Shown: positions 40,164-48,598 of the stretch, piece by piece
How the letters are laid out: each line of letters starts with the position of its first letter
Numbering within the stretch: position 1 is the first letter of the stretch
From: Kribbella rubisoli
Lineage (GTDB): Bacteria; Actinomycetota; Actinomycetes; Propionibacteriales; Kribbellaceae
Reading direction: 5' to 3'
Length of the DNA stretch: 64,000 bases
Assembly (NCBI RefSeq): GCF_004217145.1
Contig: NZ_SHKR01000012.1
Location: forward strand, 310,001-374,000
Notes under the pieces: generated by a model
Told to the model about the DNA's origin: nothing
Databases searched by the model: none
What the model saw: only the letters and a program-made list of their open reading frames with translations
Made by a program: the position numbers and the translations under genes

Positions 40164-41230
40164 GTACGACGTGGGCGCTCATCATCTCCGCCGTACTGCT
40201 GGCGTTGAACGGGTTCTTCGTCGCCGCCGAGTTCTCGCTGGTCGCGTCGAAGCGCCACCGGCTCGAGGAAGCGGCCGCGTCCGGCAGCCTGGCCGCCCGG
40301 GCCGCGCTCGCCGGGGTCAGCGAGTTGTCGCTGATGCTCGCCGGCGCGCAGCTCGGGATCACGTTGTGCACCTTGGGTCTCGGGTCGTTGAGCGAGCCGG
40401 CGGTCGCGCACCTGCTGCACCCGCTGTTCGAGCTGGCGCACGTCCCCGAGGGCGTCGGTCATGTGATCGCGCTGATCATCGCGGTCGGCGGGATCGGTCT
40501 GCTGCACGTCCTGCTCGGCGAGATGGCGCCGAAGTCGTGGGCGATCAGCGATCCGGAGCGGTCGGCGTTGGTGCTGGCGATGCCGTTCCGCGCGTTCACT
40601 TGGGTCTTCCGGCCGCTGCTGATCGTGCTCAACTGGCTCGCCAACCTGTGCCTGCGGCTGGTGAAGGTCACGCCGCAGAACGAGATAGCCAACGCCCACG
40701 GCCCGGACGAGCTCCGGCTGCTGATCGAGTCCTCGCGCGAACACGGCACGCTCGAACAACCCGAGCACGAACTGCTGACTGCGATGCTCGCGCTGCAGAA
40801 CACCACGGTCGGTCAGGTGATGACGCCGATCGCCGAGCTGTCGACGGTTCCCTCGACCGCATCAGCCCGCGAGGTGGAGCTGACCAGCCGGCGCGAGGGG
40901 CACTCGCGGCTCGCGGTCGTCAGCTCCGGTACGACGATCTGCGGCATCGTGCACGTCCGCGACGCGGCCCGCGCAACCACGGCCGGCGACACGAACGCGC
41001 GCGCATCCGACCTGATGATGGCCGCGCTCGAACTCGGCGACCGTACGCCGGTCGCGAAGGCAATCCGCACGATGCGCGACGAACGCTCCCAGCTCGCCGT
41101 CGTCTGCGGCGGCGACCAGGCGATCGGCGTCGTGGCCCTCGAGGACCTCCTCGAAGAGGTCATCGGCGAGTTCGACGACGAAACCGACCCCATCATCACC
41201 GCCGCCACCCCCAAACCCCCACGCCCCTAG
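40160..41230 (+). CDS. Second hemolysin/CNNM-family protein, lacking CorC domain
   Basis: A 356-residue paralogue of the preceding protein. The CNNM domain (FFVAAEFSLVASKRHRLEEAA, LAGAQLGITLCTLGLGSLSEP, GEMAPKSWAISDPERSA) and CBS pair (VGQVMTPIAEL, IGVVALEDLLEEVIGEFDDETDP) are present. The C-terminal CorC_HlyC domain is missing and the protein ends in a proline-rich stub. A 32-bp minisatellite directly after the stop repeats the last codons' sequence, so the end may have been lost by slippage. The pair is probably a heteromeric unit. Confidence 0.9.
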   Translation: MSTTWALIISAVLLALNGFFVAAEFSLVASKRHRLEEAAASGSLAARAALAGVSELSLMLAGAQLGITLCTLGLGSLSEPAVAHLLHPLFELAHVPEGVGHVIALIIAVGGIGLLHVLLGEMAPKSWAISDPERSALVLAMPFRAFTWVFRPLLIVLNWLANLCLRLVKVTPQNEIANAHGPDELRLLIESSREHGTLEQPEHELLTAMLALQNTTVGQVMTPIAELSTVPSTASAREVELTSRREGHSRLAVVSSGTTICGIVHVRDAARATTAGDTNARASDLMMAALELGDRTPVAKAIRTMRDERSQLAVVCGGDQAIGVVALEDLLEEVIGEFDDETDPIITAATPKPPRP

Positions 41231-41348
41231 CGCCCCGCCGCCCCACGCCCACGCCCCACGCCCCACGCCCTAGCGGCCCCGCGCCCCCAGCGCCCCACGC
41301 CCTAGCGGCCCCGCGCCCCCAGCGCCCCACGCCCTAGCGCCCCCAGCG
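41231..41348. repeat. GC-rich minisatellite (32-bp unit)
   Basis: Two exact 32-base units (41261-41292 and 41293-41324; each contains CCCCACGCCCTAGCGGCC and ends CCCCCAGCG) and a shortened third (to about 41348) follow degenerate copies from the gene end. Each unit contains CTAGCG, like the stop region of the hemolysin gene. Confidence 0.85.
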
Positions 41349-41369
41349 CTCCGCCGCCTCGTTGGGCGC

Positions 41370-41429
41370 ACTTTGTGCACCGAATACTCATCTTGAAGCG
41401 TTTCAGTATGGGTGGTTGGTGCACAAAGT
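41370..41429. repeat. 60-bp nested inverted repeat upstream of NAD kinase
   Basis: ACTTTGTGCACC (41370-41381) and GGTGCACAAAGT (41418-41429) are perfect 12-bp arms. Inside lie ATACT/AGTAT (41384-41388 and 41405-41409) and the LacI-like dyad TGAAGCGTTTCA (41394-41405). The region is AT-richer than its surroundings. Confidence 0.7.
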
Positions 41430-41504
41430 CGTTGGTGAGGTGGGGGGAGGGGGTGTGTGGCGCGGATACGGTGGGGGCGGGAAACCGTGTGGAGGAGGGG
41501 TGGC

Positions 41505-42575
41505 GTGGCGATCAGCCGGATTGGGCTTGTGGTTCACCAAGGGCGGCCGGTGGCGGTGGAGACCGCCGGGACGGTGCGGAAATGGGCGACCGACCACGGC
41601 ATCGGCTGCACCGACATCGACGTCTGGAAGGACCACCAGGAACGGCGGAGCGGGACCGACGAGCTGCACCACGCCGGCGATCCGGATCTCGTCGTCACGC
41701 TCGGCGGCGACGGCACGTTCCTGCGCGGGGCTCGGATCGCGGCGAAGAACAACGCCGCCGTACTCGGGGTCGACCTCGGCAAGGTCGGGTTCCTGACCGA
41801 GGTGGCGTGCCGCGACGTCGAGGCCGCGCTGGAAGCGGTGCATCACGGTGGCGCGACGTACGAGGAACGCATGACGCTGACGATGCGTGCGTCGCGGCCG
41901 TTGGAGATTCCTCAGGGTATTGAGTCCTTGCTGCGGTACGGGCACGGTCCGGCGTTGCCGCCACCGCCGGTACGGCACGAGATGGCCGAGGGCGACGGGT
42001 GGGGGATGGCGCTCGACGTCACCGCGCTGAACGACGTGGTGGTGGAGAAGCTGGCGCGCGATCACCAGGTCGCGCTCGGCGTGTATCTGTCCGGCAGGCT
42101 GCTGGCGTCGTACTCCGCTGACGCGGTCATCGTGGCGACACCGACAGGGTCGACGGCGTACAGCTTTGCGGCCGGCGGGCCGATCTTGTCGCCGAACACC
42201 GAGGCGATCGTGTTCACTCCGGTCGCACCGCACATGACCTTCAACCGAACGGTGATCGCGGCGCCGGACGAGCCGATCGCGTTGCGCGTACTGCCGCATT
42301 CGGGGCAGGCGGCGGTGAGCATCGACGGCCAGCTGCGCGGCGTACTCGATCCGGGGGACTGGATCGGGGTGTACGGGTCACCGCAACGCTTGCGGCTCGT
42401 GCGGCTGCGGCCGGCGGACTTCTACGGGCGGCTGCGCGACCGCTTCAACCTCACCGACGCACCCGCCACGGCACTCGACGGCGAACCCGAGCTGTTCTGG
42501 CAACCAGCCGATTCGCCGATTCCTCCCGACCTCAAGCACCTACGGATTCCGCTAGCACCTGGTGACGACCGGTAG
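41505..42575 (+). CDS. nadK: NAD(+)/NADH kinase-like protein
   Basis: A 356-residue ATP-NAD kinase. LVVTLGGDGTFLRGARIAAKNNAAVLGVDLGKVGFL carries the GGDGT site, ALNDVVVEK the NE/D motif and VIVATPTGSTAYSFAAGGPILSP the third motif. The roughly 60-residue C-terminal tail is longer than most NadK proteins (about 300), and the middle has a Pro-rich insert (GPALPPPPVRHEMAEGDGW). It makes NADP. GGAGGAGGGG precedes the GTG at 41505. A second NadK near recN is typical of actinomycetes, so this may be a paralogue. Confidence 0.85.
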   Translation: MAISRIGLVVHQGRPVAVETAGTVRKWATDHGIGCTDIDVWKDHQERRSGTDELHHAGDPDLVVTLGGDGTFLRGARIAAKNNAAVLGVDLGKVGFLTEVACRDVEAALEAVHHGGATYEERMTLTMRASRPLEIPQGIESLLRYGHGPALPPPPVRHEMAEGDGWGMALDVTALNDVVVEKLARDHQVALGVYLSGRLLASYSADAVIVATPTGSTAYSFAAGGPILSPNTEAIVFTPVAPHMTFNRTVIAAPDEPIALRVLPHSGQAAVSIDGQLRGVLDPGDWIGVYGSPQRLRLVRLRPADFYGRLRDRFNLTDAPATALDGEPELFWQPADSPIPPDLKHLRIPLAPGDDR

Positions 42576-42586
42576 GGTCTTTCCTC

Positions 42587-43681
42587 ATGCGAAACGTGGT
42601 GATCCTGGCGGGTGGTTCGGGGACGCGGTTGTGGCCGATGTCCAGAGACGACAGGCCGAAGCAGGTGCTGCCGCTGGCGGCGGGACAATCGCTGCTCCGG
42701 GTGGCGTTCAACCGGCTCCGCGGACTGGTCGAGCCGGAGAACATCTACGTGTGCACGGTCGGTGCGTACACGGACGTCGTACGCAAGGAACTGCCGGAGC
42801 TCGGCGAGCACAACATCATCGGCGAGCCGGCTCGGCGGGACACCGCGAACGCTGTCGGGCTCGCGTCTGCTGTCGTGGCGCGGAACGATCCCGATGCCGT
42901 GGTTGCCTTTGTCGGGTCGGATCACCTGATCAGTCCGGAGGACGAGTTCCGCTCGGCGATCGAGCACGGGTTCGAGGTCGTGGAGGCTCGCGGGCGGTCG
43001 CTGGTCACGTTCGGGATCGAGCCGACGCATCCGCACACCGGGCTCGGGTACATCGAGCGGGGCGAAGCGATCGAGGGGACGCGCGCGTTCGTGGTCGATC
43101 GGTTCCGGGAGAAGCCGGACCGGGCGACGGCCGAGGAGTACCTGGCGACGGGCCGCTTCTGGTGGAACTCCGGGATGTTCGTCTGGCAGGCGTCGACGGT
43201 GCTTTCGGTGCTCGACTCGCTGCTGCCCGAGTCGGCCGCTCGGTTGCGTGAAGTCGCCGCGGTCTGGGACACGCCTGAGCGCGACGCGACCCTCGAGGAG
43301 ATCTACCCGAACCTGCAGAAGATCTCCGTCGACTACGCGGTGATGGAACCGGCATCCCAGGGCAAGGTCGACGCGGACGTGGTCGTCGTACCGATGCCCG
43401 TGCACTGGCTCGACGTGGGTTCGTGGGCCGCGCTGGCCGACACGTACGACGCCGACCCCAACGGCAACCGCACCGACAGCATCACCCTGAGCTGCCTACT
43501 CGACTCCCACGACAACATCATCGTCACCGACGACCCGAACCACCTGGTCGCCGCAGTCGGCCTCCACCGCCACATCATCGTCCACACCCAAGACGTAACG
43601 ATGGTCTGCCCATTGTCCGACGGCGAGCGCGTGAAGGACCTGGTAGCCCGGGTCCAGTCCGACCACGCGAACTACATCTAG
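42587..43681 (+). CDS. manC: Mannose-1-phosphate guanylyltransferase
   Basis: A 364-residue nucleotidyltransferase. VVILAGGSGTRLWPMSRDDRPKQVLPL is the GTP/Man-1-P binding start, and FVGSDHLISPEDEFRSAI, RFREKPDRATAEEYL and WNSGMFVW follow. The C-terminal part VHWLDVGSWAALADTYDAD is the short beta-helix; the phosphomannose isomerase fusion of ManC-II is absent. It produces GDP-mannose for envelope mannosylation. It starts 11 bases after nadK and ends at a strong hairpin. It corresponds to Rv3264c. Confidence 0.92.
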   Translation: MRNVVILAGGSGTRLWPMSRDDRPKQVLPLAAGQSLLRVAFNRLRGLVEPENIYVCTVGAYTDVVRKELPELGEHNIIGEPARRDTANAVGLASAVVARNDPDAVVAFVGSDHLISPEDEFRSAIEHGFEVVEARGRSLVTFGIEPTHPHTGLGYIERGEAIEGTRAFVVDRFREKPDRATAEEYLATGRFWWNSGMFVWQASTVLSVLDSLLPESAARLREVAAVWDTPERDATLEEIYPNLQKISVDYAVMEPASQGKVDADVVVVPMPVHWLDVGSWAALADTYDADPNGNRTDSITLSCLLDSHDNIIVTDDPNHLVAAVGLHRHIIVHTQDVTMVCPLSDGERVKDLVARVQSDHANYI

Positions 43682-43692
43682 TTCCACACGAA

Positions 43693-43730
43693 GACGCCCC
43701 CGGGAGAACAACTCCCCGGGGGCGTTTCCA
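43693..43730. terminator. Rho-independent-type terminator after manC
   Basis: GACGCCCCCGGGAG, loop AACAA, then CTCCCCGGGGGCGTTT: a 13-14 bp stem with one bulged G and a short T run. It separates convergent manC and the DUF3105 gene. Confidence 0.75.
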
Positions 43731-43742
43731 GTTGCTGCAACC

Positions 43743-44459
43743 TCAGCCGGCGTTGGGCTCCTGGGCGTCTGCGGCCGGGTACTTTTCCATGAACTGTTTG
43801 AGGGCGTCGCCGCTGACCGAGCCGCAGAACTGGCGGTGGCCGAAGGACTTCTGGGAGGCGTCCGGGCTGCTCCAGTGGGCGAAGGCGAGGTTCTTGCCGT
43901 CGGGCCAGGGCTTGCCTTCGGACTCCTTGAACGGCGCGGCGATGAACTTGCCGACCGAGCTGTCCGGGAGCTTGGACTTGGAGATCTTCTCGATCTGGTC
44001 GATCTGGTCCTTCGGCAGCGTGTCGCGGTACCAGAGGATCGTGTAGCCGTGCTCCAGGTTGTGGACCAGGTTCTCCACCGGCGGACGGTCGCTCGGCGTG
44101 TAGAACTTCTTGTCGAACGGCGCCCAGACCGCATAATGCGGGCCGGACGACGGCGGCGAGACGGAGTACAGGATCTTCTCGCCGTCGGGGCGGTGGTCCT
44201 GGGTGCCGCCGGCCTCGTCGTTGGTGATCGCCTCGCAGGAGGCGGCCGACGCGGCGACGCCGAAATCGGTGAGCGCCTGGTTCTTGGTCTTCGAGTCCTG
44301 GACCAGCTTGATCGCCGGGTAGGCGATGATCGCCAGGCCGGCCACGATGGCGCACACCACGATGAGGATGGTGCGGCGGCGGTCCGACCGGGACTGCTCG
44401 CGCTGCATCTTCTCGATCATCTCGCGGCGCGACTGCTTCTGCGACGAGGCTTTACCCAC
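43743..44459 (-). CDS. DUF3105 membrane-anchored protein
   Basis: A 238-residue protein. A basic start (KQSRREMIEKMQREQSRSDRRR) leads into one helix (TILIVVCAIVAGLAIIAYPA, about residues 32-52) and an exterior domain of about 180 residues. DUF3105 marks are PPSSGPHYAVWAPFDKKFYTPSDRPPVENLVHNLEHGYTILWY, a likely metal or redox site (HNLEHG), and FAHWSSPDASQKSFGHRQFCG. Start GTG 44459 fits relatives better than ATG 44501. Function unknown. Confidence 0.85.
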   Translation of the reverse strand: MGKASSQKQSRREMIEKMQREQSRSDRRRTILIVVCAIVAGLAIIAYPAIKLVQDSKTKNQALTDFGVAASAASCEAITNDEAGGTQDHRPDGEKILYSVSPPSSGPHYAVWAPFDKKFYTPSDRPPVENLVHNLEHGYTILWYRDTLPKDQIDQIEKISKSKLPDSSVGKFIAAPFKESEGKPWPDGKNLAFAHWSSPDASQKSFGHRQFCGSVSGDALKQFMEKYPAADAQEPNAG

Positions 44460-44545
44460 AGTGTTGGTCTTCCCGGCTAAGGGCGGCCACCGCGCCGCCA
44501 TGCGAAGGCAGTGTACGAGGCGACCCTAAGAAGTTGCCTAGAAAT

Positions 44546-45520
44546 CTACCGTGACCGTGAGCCGAACGTGACCGTCGCCTCAGCGCCCGGTCCCGGCCGC
44601 ACGGTCACGCCGTACCCCTCCGCGTGCAGCAGTACGGCGAGCTTCTCGGCGATCACGCCAACGGTCACCGGCTCCACGCCGAAGACCGTGACAGCGTTGT
44701 CACCCAACTCGAGCCGTACGTCGTCCACGTCGCGCAGCAAGCCGACCCACACCGCCGGATCCACCTCTCGCGGACCGGACGGCTCCTTCCGCGACAACAC
44801 CGCAGCCCGTGCAGCCTCCCGCGTCCCCAGGCTGAACATGTCGAACTCAGCGTCCCGCACCAGTGCCCGCGCACCCGGCCCGTGCTCGCCGACGGGCAGT
44901 ACGGCGTCCTGCAGCCCACGCAGTACGGCGACGGGCACGCCGTCCGCCTTGCCCTTCACCAGCTCACCCGCACTGGCGATCTCGTCGGCCAGAGCGGGCT
45001 CCGTGACAGCAAGGACGTTCCCGTGGCTGTCCGTCGTACCGCGCAGGTCCTCGATGACCCGCACTCCGGCCGCACCGATGGCCAGATCGGTCTGACCGTT
45101 GCGCCACGGGCGGCCGAGCGTGTCAGTCACCACGATGCCGACGTTGACGTCGTACCGCTCCTTCAGCGCCGTCCGCAGTACCCGCGCCGACTCGTCAGGG
45201 TCGACCGGAAGCAGCAGGACCGTGCCAGGTGCAGTGTTCGACGTGTCGGTGCCAGCAGCAGCCATCACCAGGCCGTGCCGCGTCTGCACGATCCGGGTCT
45301 CACCGCGTTGCGCGACGACCCGCACGAGCTCAGCGTCGACAGCCTCCTGGCGAGTGCCGTACGTGAGCCGGCCCTCCGCCTTGCTGACGATCTTCGACGT
45401 GACCGCGACGACGTCTCCGTCGCGCAGGTCGGTCCCGTCCGCGATCAGTGCGGCCAGGTCCGCCCCGGCCGCCACCTCCGGCAGACCGGTCACCGGGAAG
45501 ATCTCCAGGTGCTTCCTCAT
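44546..45520 (-). CDS. cofE: Coenzyme F420-0:L-glutamate ligase
   Basis: A 324-residue enzyme. The first 245 residues are the CofE domain: [60 protein letters not shown] and GVPVAVLRG. It adds glutamates to F420-0 with GTP. The C-terminal 80 residues do not resemble the FMN-dependent nitroreductase domain of mycobacterial FbiB. Its start overlaps the cofD stop by four bases (ATGA). Confidence 0.92.
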   Translation of the reverse strand: MRKHLEIFPVTGLPEVAAGADLAALIADGTDLRDGDVVAVTSKIVSKAEGRLTYGTRQEAVDAELVRVVAQRGETRIVQTRHGLVMAAAGTDTSNTAPGTVLLLPVDPDESARVLRTALKERYDVNVGIVVTDTLGRPWRNGQTDLAIGAAGVRVIEDLRGTTDSHGNVLAVTEPALADEIASAGELVKGKADGVPVAVLRGLQDAVLPVGEHGPGARALVRDAEFDMFSLGTREAARAAVLSRKEPSGPREVDPAVWVGLLRDVDDVRLELGDNAVTVFGVEPVTVGVIAEKLAVLLHAEGYGVTVRPGPGAEATVTFGSRSR

Positions 45521-46494
45521 TGCCGCACGGCCTCCGCGAGGTTCAGCGCCGCGTCAGCCATCGCGGCGGTCGTGGTCTCGTCCGTCATCCACAACGGGAC
45601 GGCCTGGACGTGAATTCCGGCGCCGGCGATCGAGTCCGCCTGCATCGCGTCCGACGTGTCGATCAGCCACCCGTCGAGTACGCCGCCGGTCGCGCGCGAA
45701 CCGTAGTACCGCGCGACTGCCGACGCTGTGGACGCTACACCGACGGTGGCGAGCACCTTGTCGGCCATTCCGCGGACCGGACTGCTGCCGATGATCGGCG
45801 ACAGCCCGATGACCGGAGCCTTGGTCTCCCGGACCGCATCCCGCACGCCGGGGACGCCGAGGATCGTGCCGACCGAGACCACCGGGTTGGACGGCGGGAT
45901 GATCAGTACGTCGCAGTCCGCGATCGCTTCGAGTACGCCGGGAGCCGGCTTGGCCTTGTCCTGGCCGACGGCGACGATCTGGTGTGCCGTGATCTCGGCG
46001 TGCCAGCGCACCCAGTACTCCTGGAAGTGGATCGCCTTGCGCCGCCCCGGCTGGTCCGGGTCCTCCACCACGACGTGCGTCTCGACCCGGTCGTCACTCA
46101 TCGGCAGTAGCCGTACCGGGAGCTTCCAGCGGGTGCTGAGCGCCTCGGTGACCGCACTGAGGGTGTAGCCGGCGTCCAGCATCTGCGTCCGCACCAGGTG
46201 CGTCGCAACGTCGCGGTCGCCCAGCCCGAACCAGGTGGGCTCCACGCCGTACGCCGCGAGCTCCTCCTTGATCACCCAGGTCTCGTCCTCGCGGCCCCAC
46301 TTGCGTTCCTCCGAGATGCCGCCGCCGAGCGTGTACATCACGGTGTCGAGGTCGGGGCAGACCCGCAGCCCGAACAGGGTGATGTCGTCGGCGGTGTTCC
46401 CCACGACGGTGATCTCGGCGTCCGGCCGGGCCTGGAGCAGCCCGCGCAGGAAGGTGGAACCGCCGATGCCACCGGCCAGCACTGTCAATCGCAT
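45517..46494 (-). CDS. cofD: 2-phospho-L-lactate (phosphoenolpyruvate) transferase
   Basis: A 325-residue protein. [44 protein letters not shown], and [27 protein letters not shown] are CofD/FbiA hallmarks. It joins FO to the phosphoenolpyruvyl (or lactyl) unit. Start ATG 46494 is used; a GTG five codons earlier is possible. The 115-base divergent region with the membrane gene at 46610 has the dyad CCACCGC (46529-46535)/GCGGTGG (46547-46553). Confidence 0.93.
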   Translation of the reverse strand: MRLTVLAGGIGGSTFLRGLLQARPDAEITVVGNTADDITLFGLRVCPDLDTVMYTLGGGISEERKWGREDETWVIKEELAAYGVEPTWFGLGDRDVATHLVRTQMLDAGYTLSAVTEALSTRWKLPVRLLPMSDDRVETHVVVEDPDQPGRRKAIHFQEYWVRWHAEITAHQIVAVGQDKAKPAPGVLEAIADCDVLIIPPSNPVVSVGTILGVPGVRDAVRETKAPVIGLSPIIGSSPVRGMADKVLATVGVASTASAVARYYGSRATGGVLDGWLIDTSDAMQADSIAGAGIHVQAVPLWMTDETTTAAMADAALNLAEAVRQ

Positions 46495-46528
46495 GGGAAG
46501 AGTCTGCACGAGTCGTCAATCGGTCGAA

Positions 46529-46553
46529 CCACCGCGGGACTATGCTGCGGTGG
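46529..46553. repeat. 7-bp dyad in cofD divergent promoter
   Basis: CCACCGC and GCGGTGG separated by 11 bases, in the only intergenic stretch able to drive cofDE. The spacer contains TATGCT, a -10-like hexamer for the rightward gene. Confidence 0.4.
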
Positions 46554-46609
46554 GTCCGAACCATCCGCACAGCTCAGTTGTACGGCCCCCCAACATCCGA
46601 GGAGCCCTC

Positions 46610-47845
46610 GTGGTCACCGACGCAACCAAGAAGCTCAGAGAGCCGGTCGCGTACATCCTGCTCGCATTCGCCGGCCTGCTCGCGCTGGCCTCGCTGATCC
46701 GGCTGTTCGTCGGCGGAGCCGGCTTCACGGCCGCCGCAGGCACAGTGCAAGGCGTAGTCACCCCACCCTCGATCTCCGGGCTGGTGATTCTCCTCGTCCT
46801 GGTCGGTGCCGTGTGGCTGGTCAACGAAGATGAGCGGACCCCGAACGCGCGCACCGTCGCCCTGGCGGCGCTCGTCATCATCGGCGTCACCGGACTGATC
46901 GGCCTGATCACCGCGTTCGCCGGTTTCAACGAGACCAGCACCGCCGGCATGAAGATCGTCGGCTTCATCTACGCGCTCGGCGGCCTCGCGCTGTACGGCG
47001 CTGCCGGTCTCTACATCCTGAAGACCTTCCAGTCGCTGCCTGCGCCGGTGCGTGCGCCGAAGCCGGGCCAGTTCCAGCAGCAGGGCCAGCAGTACGGCCA
47101 GACCGCTCCGTACGGTCAGCAGGGCTACCCGCAGCAGGGACAGCAGGGCTACGCGCCCCAGGGCCAGCAGGGCCAGCAGTACGGCGGCCAGTACGACCAG
47201 GGTCAGGGCCAGTACGGCGGATACGCGGCGGCCGGTGCCGCCGGCGGGTACGCCGCGGGCCAGGGCGAGCAGCAGCAGTGGCCGCAGGAGCAGAGCTGGG
47301 GCCAGGGCGAGCAGCAGGCCTGGTCGGCCGGTGAGGCCGAGGCGCAGCACTCCGCTCAGCACTCTGCGGGTCAGCCGCAGGCGGATCAGGCCTGGACCGC
47401 CGAGGGCCAGGGCGCCGAGCCGACGCAGGCGTGGAGCTCCGAAGGTCAGCAGCAGTGGGGACAGGACGCAGCCCAGCAGGGCCAGCAGTGGCCGCAGGAG
47501 CAGCAGTGGGGCGGCGCAGAGGCCGGCCAGCAGCAGTGGGCCGGTCAGGAGTACGGACAGGCCCAGCCGGCTCAGCCTGGTCAGCAGGAGTGGAGCCAGC
47601 AGGAGCACCCGGTGACGGAGGAGGGCTCGCACGAGCAGTCCGACGCCCAGCCGCAGGCCTGGCAGCAGGAGCAGGCCTGGCAGGCCGACGAGACCCCGGC
47701 CGCCGAGTCGCAGCCGAGCGCCTCGGAGCCCGCGCAGACCGAGCCCGCCGACGAGACCCGGGTCGACCCGCGCGGCGAGCCGGACAAGAACGACCCGAAC
47801 CAGCAGGGTCAGGGACAGCAGGGCTGGTGGTCCCAGCCTTCCTGA
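46610..47845 (+). CDS. Membrane protein with long Gln/Gly-rich low-complexity tail
   Basis: A 411-residue protein. Four hydrophobic helices fill residues 10-150 (EPVAYILLAFAGLLALASLIRLFVGGAG, then ISGLVILLVLVGAVWLV and two more). From about residue 155 to the end it is low complexity: repeated QQGQQYGQ, GYPQQG, QQWPQEQ and AEAGQQQW, turning acidic (ADETRVDPRGEPDKNDPNQQ). The tail is prion-like. The GTG at 46610 has GGAG just upstream. No family is named with confidence. It ends at a canonical terminator. Confidence 0.8.
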   Translation: MVTDATKKLREPVAYILLAFAGLLALASLIRLFVGGAGFTAAAGTVQGVVTPPSISGLVILLVLVGAVWLVNEDERTPNARTVALAALVIIGVTGLIGLITAFAGFNETSTAGMKIVGFIYALGGLALYGAAGLYILKTFQSLPAPVRAPKPGQFQQQGQQYGQTAPYGQQGYPQQGQQGYAPQGQQGQQYGGQYDQGQGQYGGYAAAGAAGGYAAGQGEQQQWPQEQSWGQGEQQAWSAGEAEAQHSAQHSAGQPQADQAWTAEGQGAEPTQAWSSEGQQQWGQDAAQQGQQWPQEQQWGGAEAGQQQWAGQEYGQAQPAQPGQQEWSQQEHPVTEEGSHEQSDAQPQAWQQEQAWQADETPAAESQPSASEPAQTEPADETRVDPRGEPDKNDPNQQGQGQQGWWSQPS

Positions 47846-47931
47846 CAGAGAAGGGATCTAGGGCGGCAAGCCCTTGCCCGAGCTAGCAGGAAAATCCCGG
47901 CAGGATGAGGTTTGAGCCGGGGCACACAGCG

Positions 47932-47966
47932 CGAGAGGCCTGTATCCGCAGGCCTCTCGTTCTTTT
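47932..47966 (+). terminator. Canonical intrinsic terminator
   Basis: CGAGAGGCCTG, loop TATCCG, CAGGCCTCTCG, then TTCTTTT. An 11-bp perfect stem with a T tract, the most classical terminator of the window. It lies 87 bases after the Gln-rich gene, within the 317-base gap before whiB. The rest of that gap holds the whiB promoter. Confidence 0.9.
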
Positions 47967-48005
47967 GCGGCCATGTTGCGGATGATCCCAATAGCAGAGC
48001 ACGGC

Positions 48006-48034
48006 TTGACTTTCGTGGATTGCAGGAATGTAAT
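48006..48034 (+). promoter_or_regulatory. Predicted whiB promoter
   Basis: TTGACT (48006-48011) and TGTAAT (48029-48034) with a 17-base spacer. Transcription would start about 120 bases before the GTG at 48163, leaving a long 5' leader. Confidence 0.55.
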
Positions 48035-48162
48035 TTCAACCGTGTCGTTCGTTGGACACTCGGTATCGGGGACCGTTGCAGAGCGCAGGACGGACGAGGT
48101 CAGGCATGTGGACCGCAAACCCACATGTACAGGGGAACGAACAGGGTCGAGGAGGTCGTACC

Positions 48163-48426
48163 GTGACAGAGCTGATGGCGATTGTCGACGGTGAGGCGAT
48201 CGAGGAGGAGCCGAACTGGCAGGAAAGGGCGCTGTGCGCCCAGACCGATCCAGAGGCTTTCTTCCCGGAGAAGGGCGGTTCCACCCGCGAGGCCAAGAAA
48301 GTGTGCCTCGGTTGCGACGTCCGGGGCGAGTGCCTCGAGTACGCGCTGCAGAACGACGAGCGCTTCGGGATCTGGGGCGGCCTGTCGGAGCGGGAGCGCC
48401 GCAAGCTGAAGAAGAGGGCCGTCTGA
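48163..48426 (+). CDS. whiB: WhiB-family iron-sulfur regulator
   Basis: An 87-residue protein. Cluster ligands are Cys25, Cys48, Cys51 and Cys57 (C-x22-C-x2-C-x5-C). The G[VI]WGG turn appears as FGIWGGLS, then a basic tail ERRKLKKRA for DNA contact. Context with cofDE, DUF3499, manB and manA matches the WhiB/WhmD (WhiB2) locus of Streptomyces and mycobacteria, which controls septation with WhiA. GAGGAGG precedes the GTG. It has its own promoter and terminator. Confidence 0.95.
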   Translation: MTELMAIVDGEAIEEEPNWQERALCAQTDPEAFFPEKGGSTREAKKVCLGCDVRGECLEYALQNDERFGIWGGLSERERRKLKKRAV

Positions 48427-48469
48427 GGCGTCGGTAACCACAAGCACAACAACATCAGGACTTCCGCGA

Positions 48470-48496
48470 GGCCCCGGGCGAACGTCGCCCGGGGCC
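48470..48496 (+). terminator. whiB terminator hairpin
   Basis: GGCCCCGGGCG and CGCCCGGGGCC (11 bp) with loop AACGT, 44 bases after the whiB stop. Confidence 0.75.
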
Positions 48497-48598
48497 CGCG
48501 GCTTTCCTGGCTCTCGGTGGGCGGCTGTATGGTGAGTCCTCGCTGGGACCTGCGGGTCCCGGTGACCGTCCGCAAGCATCGAGGTGTCACAGCTCCGC

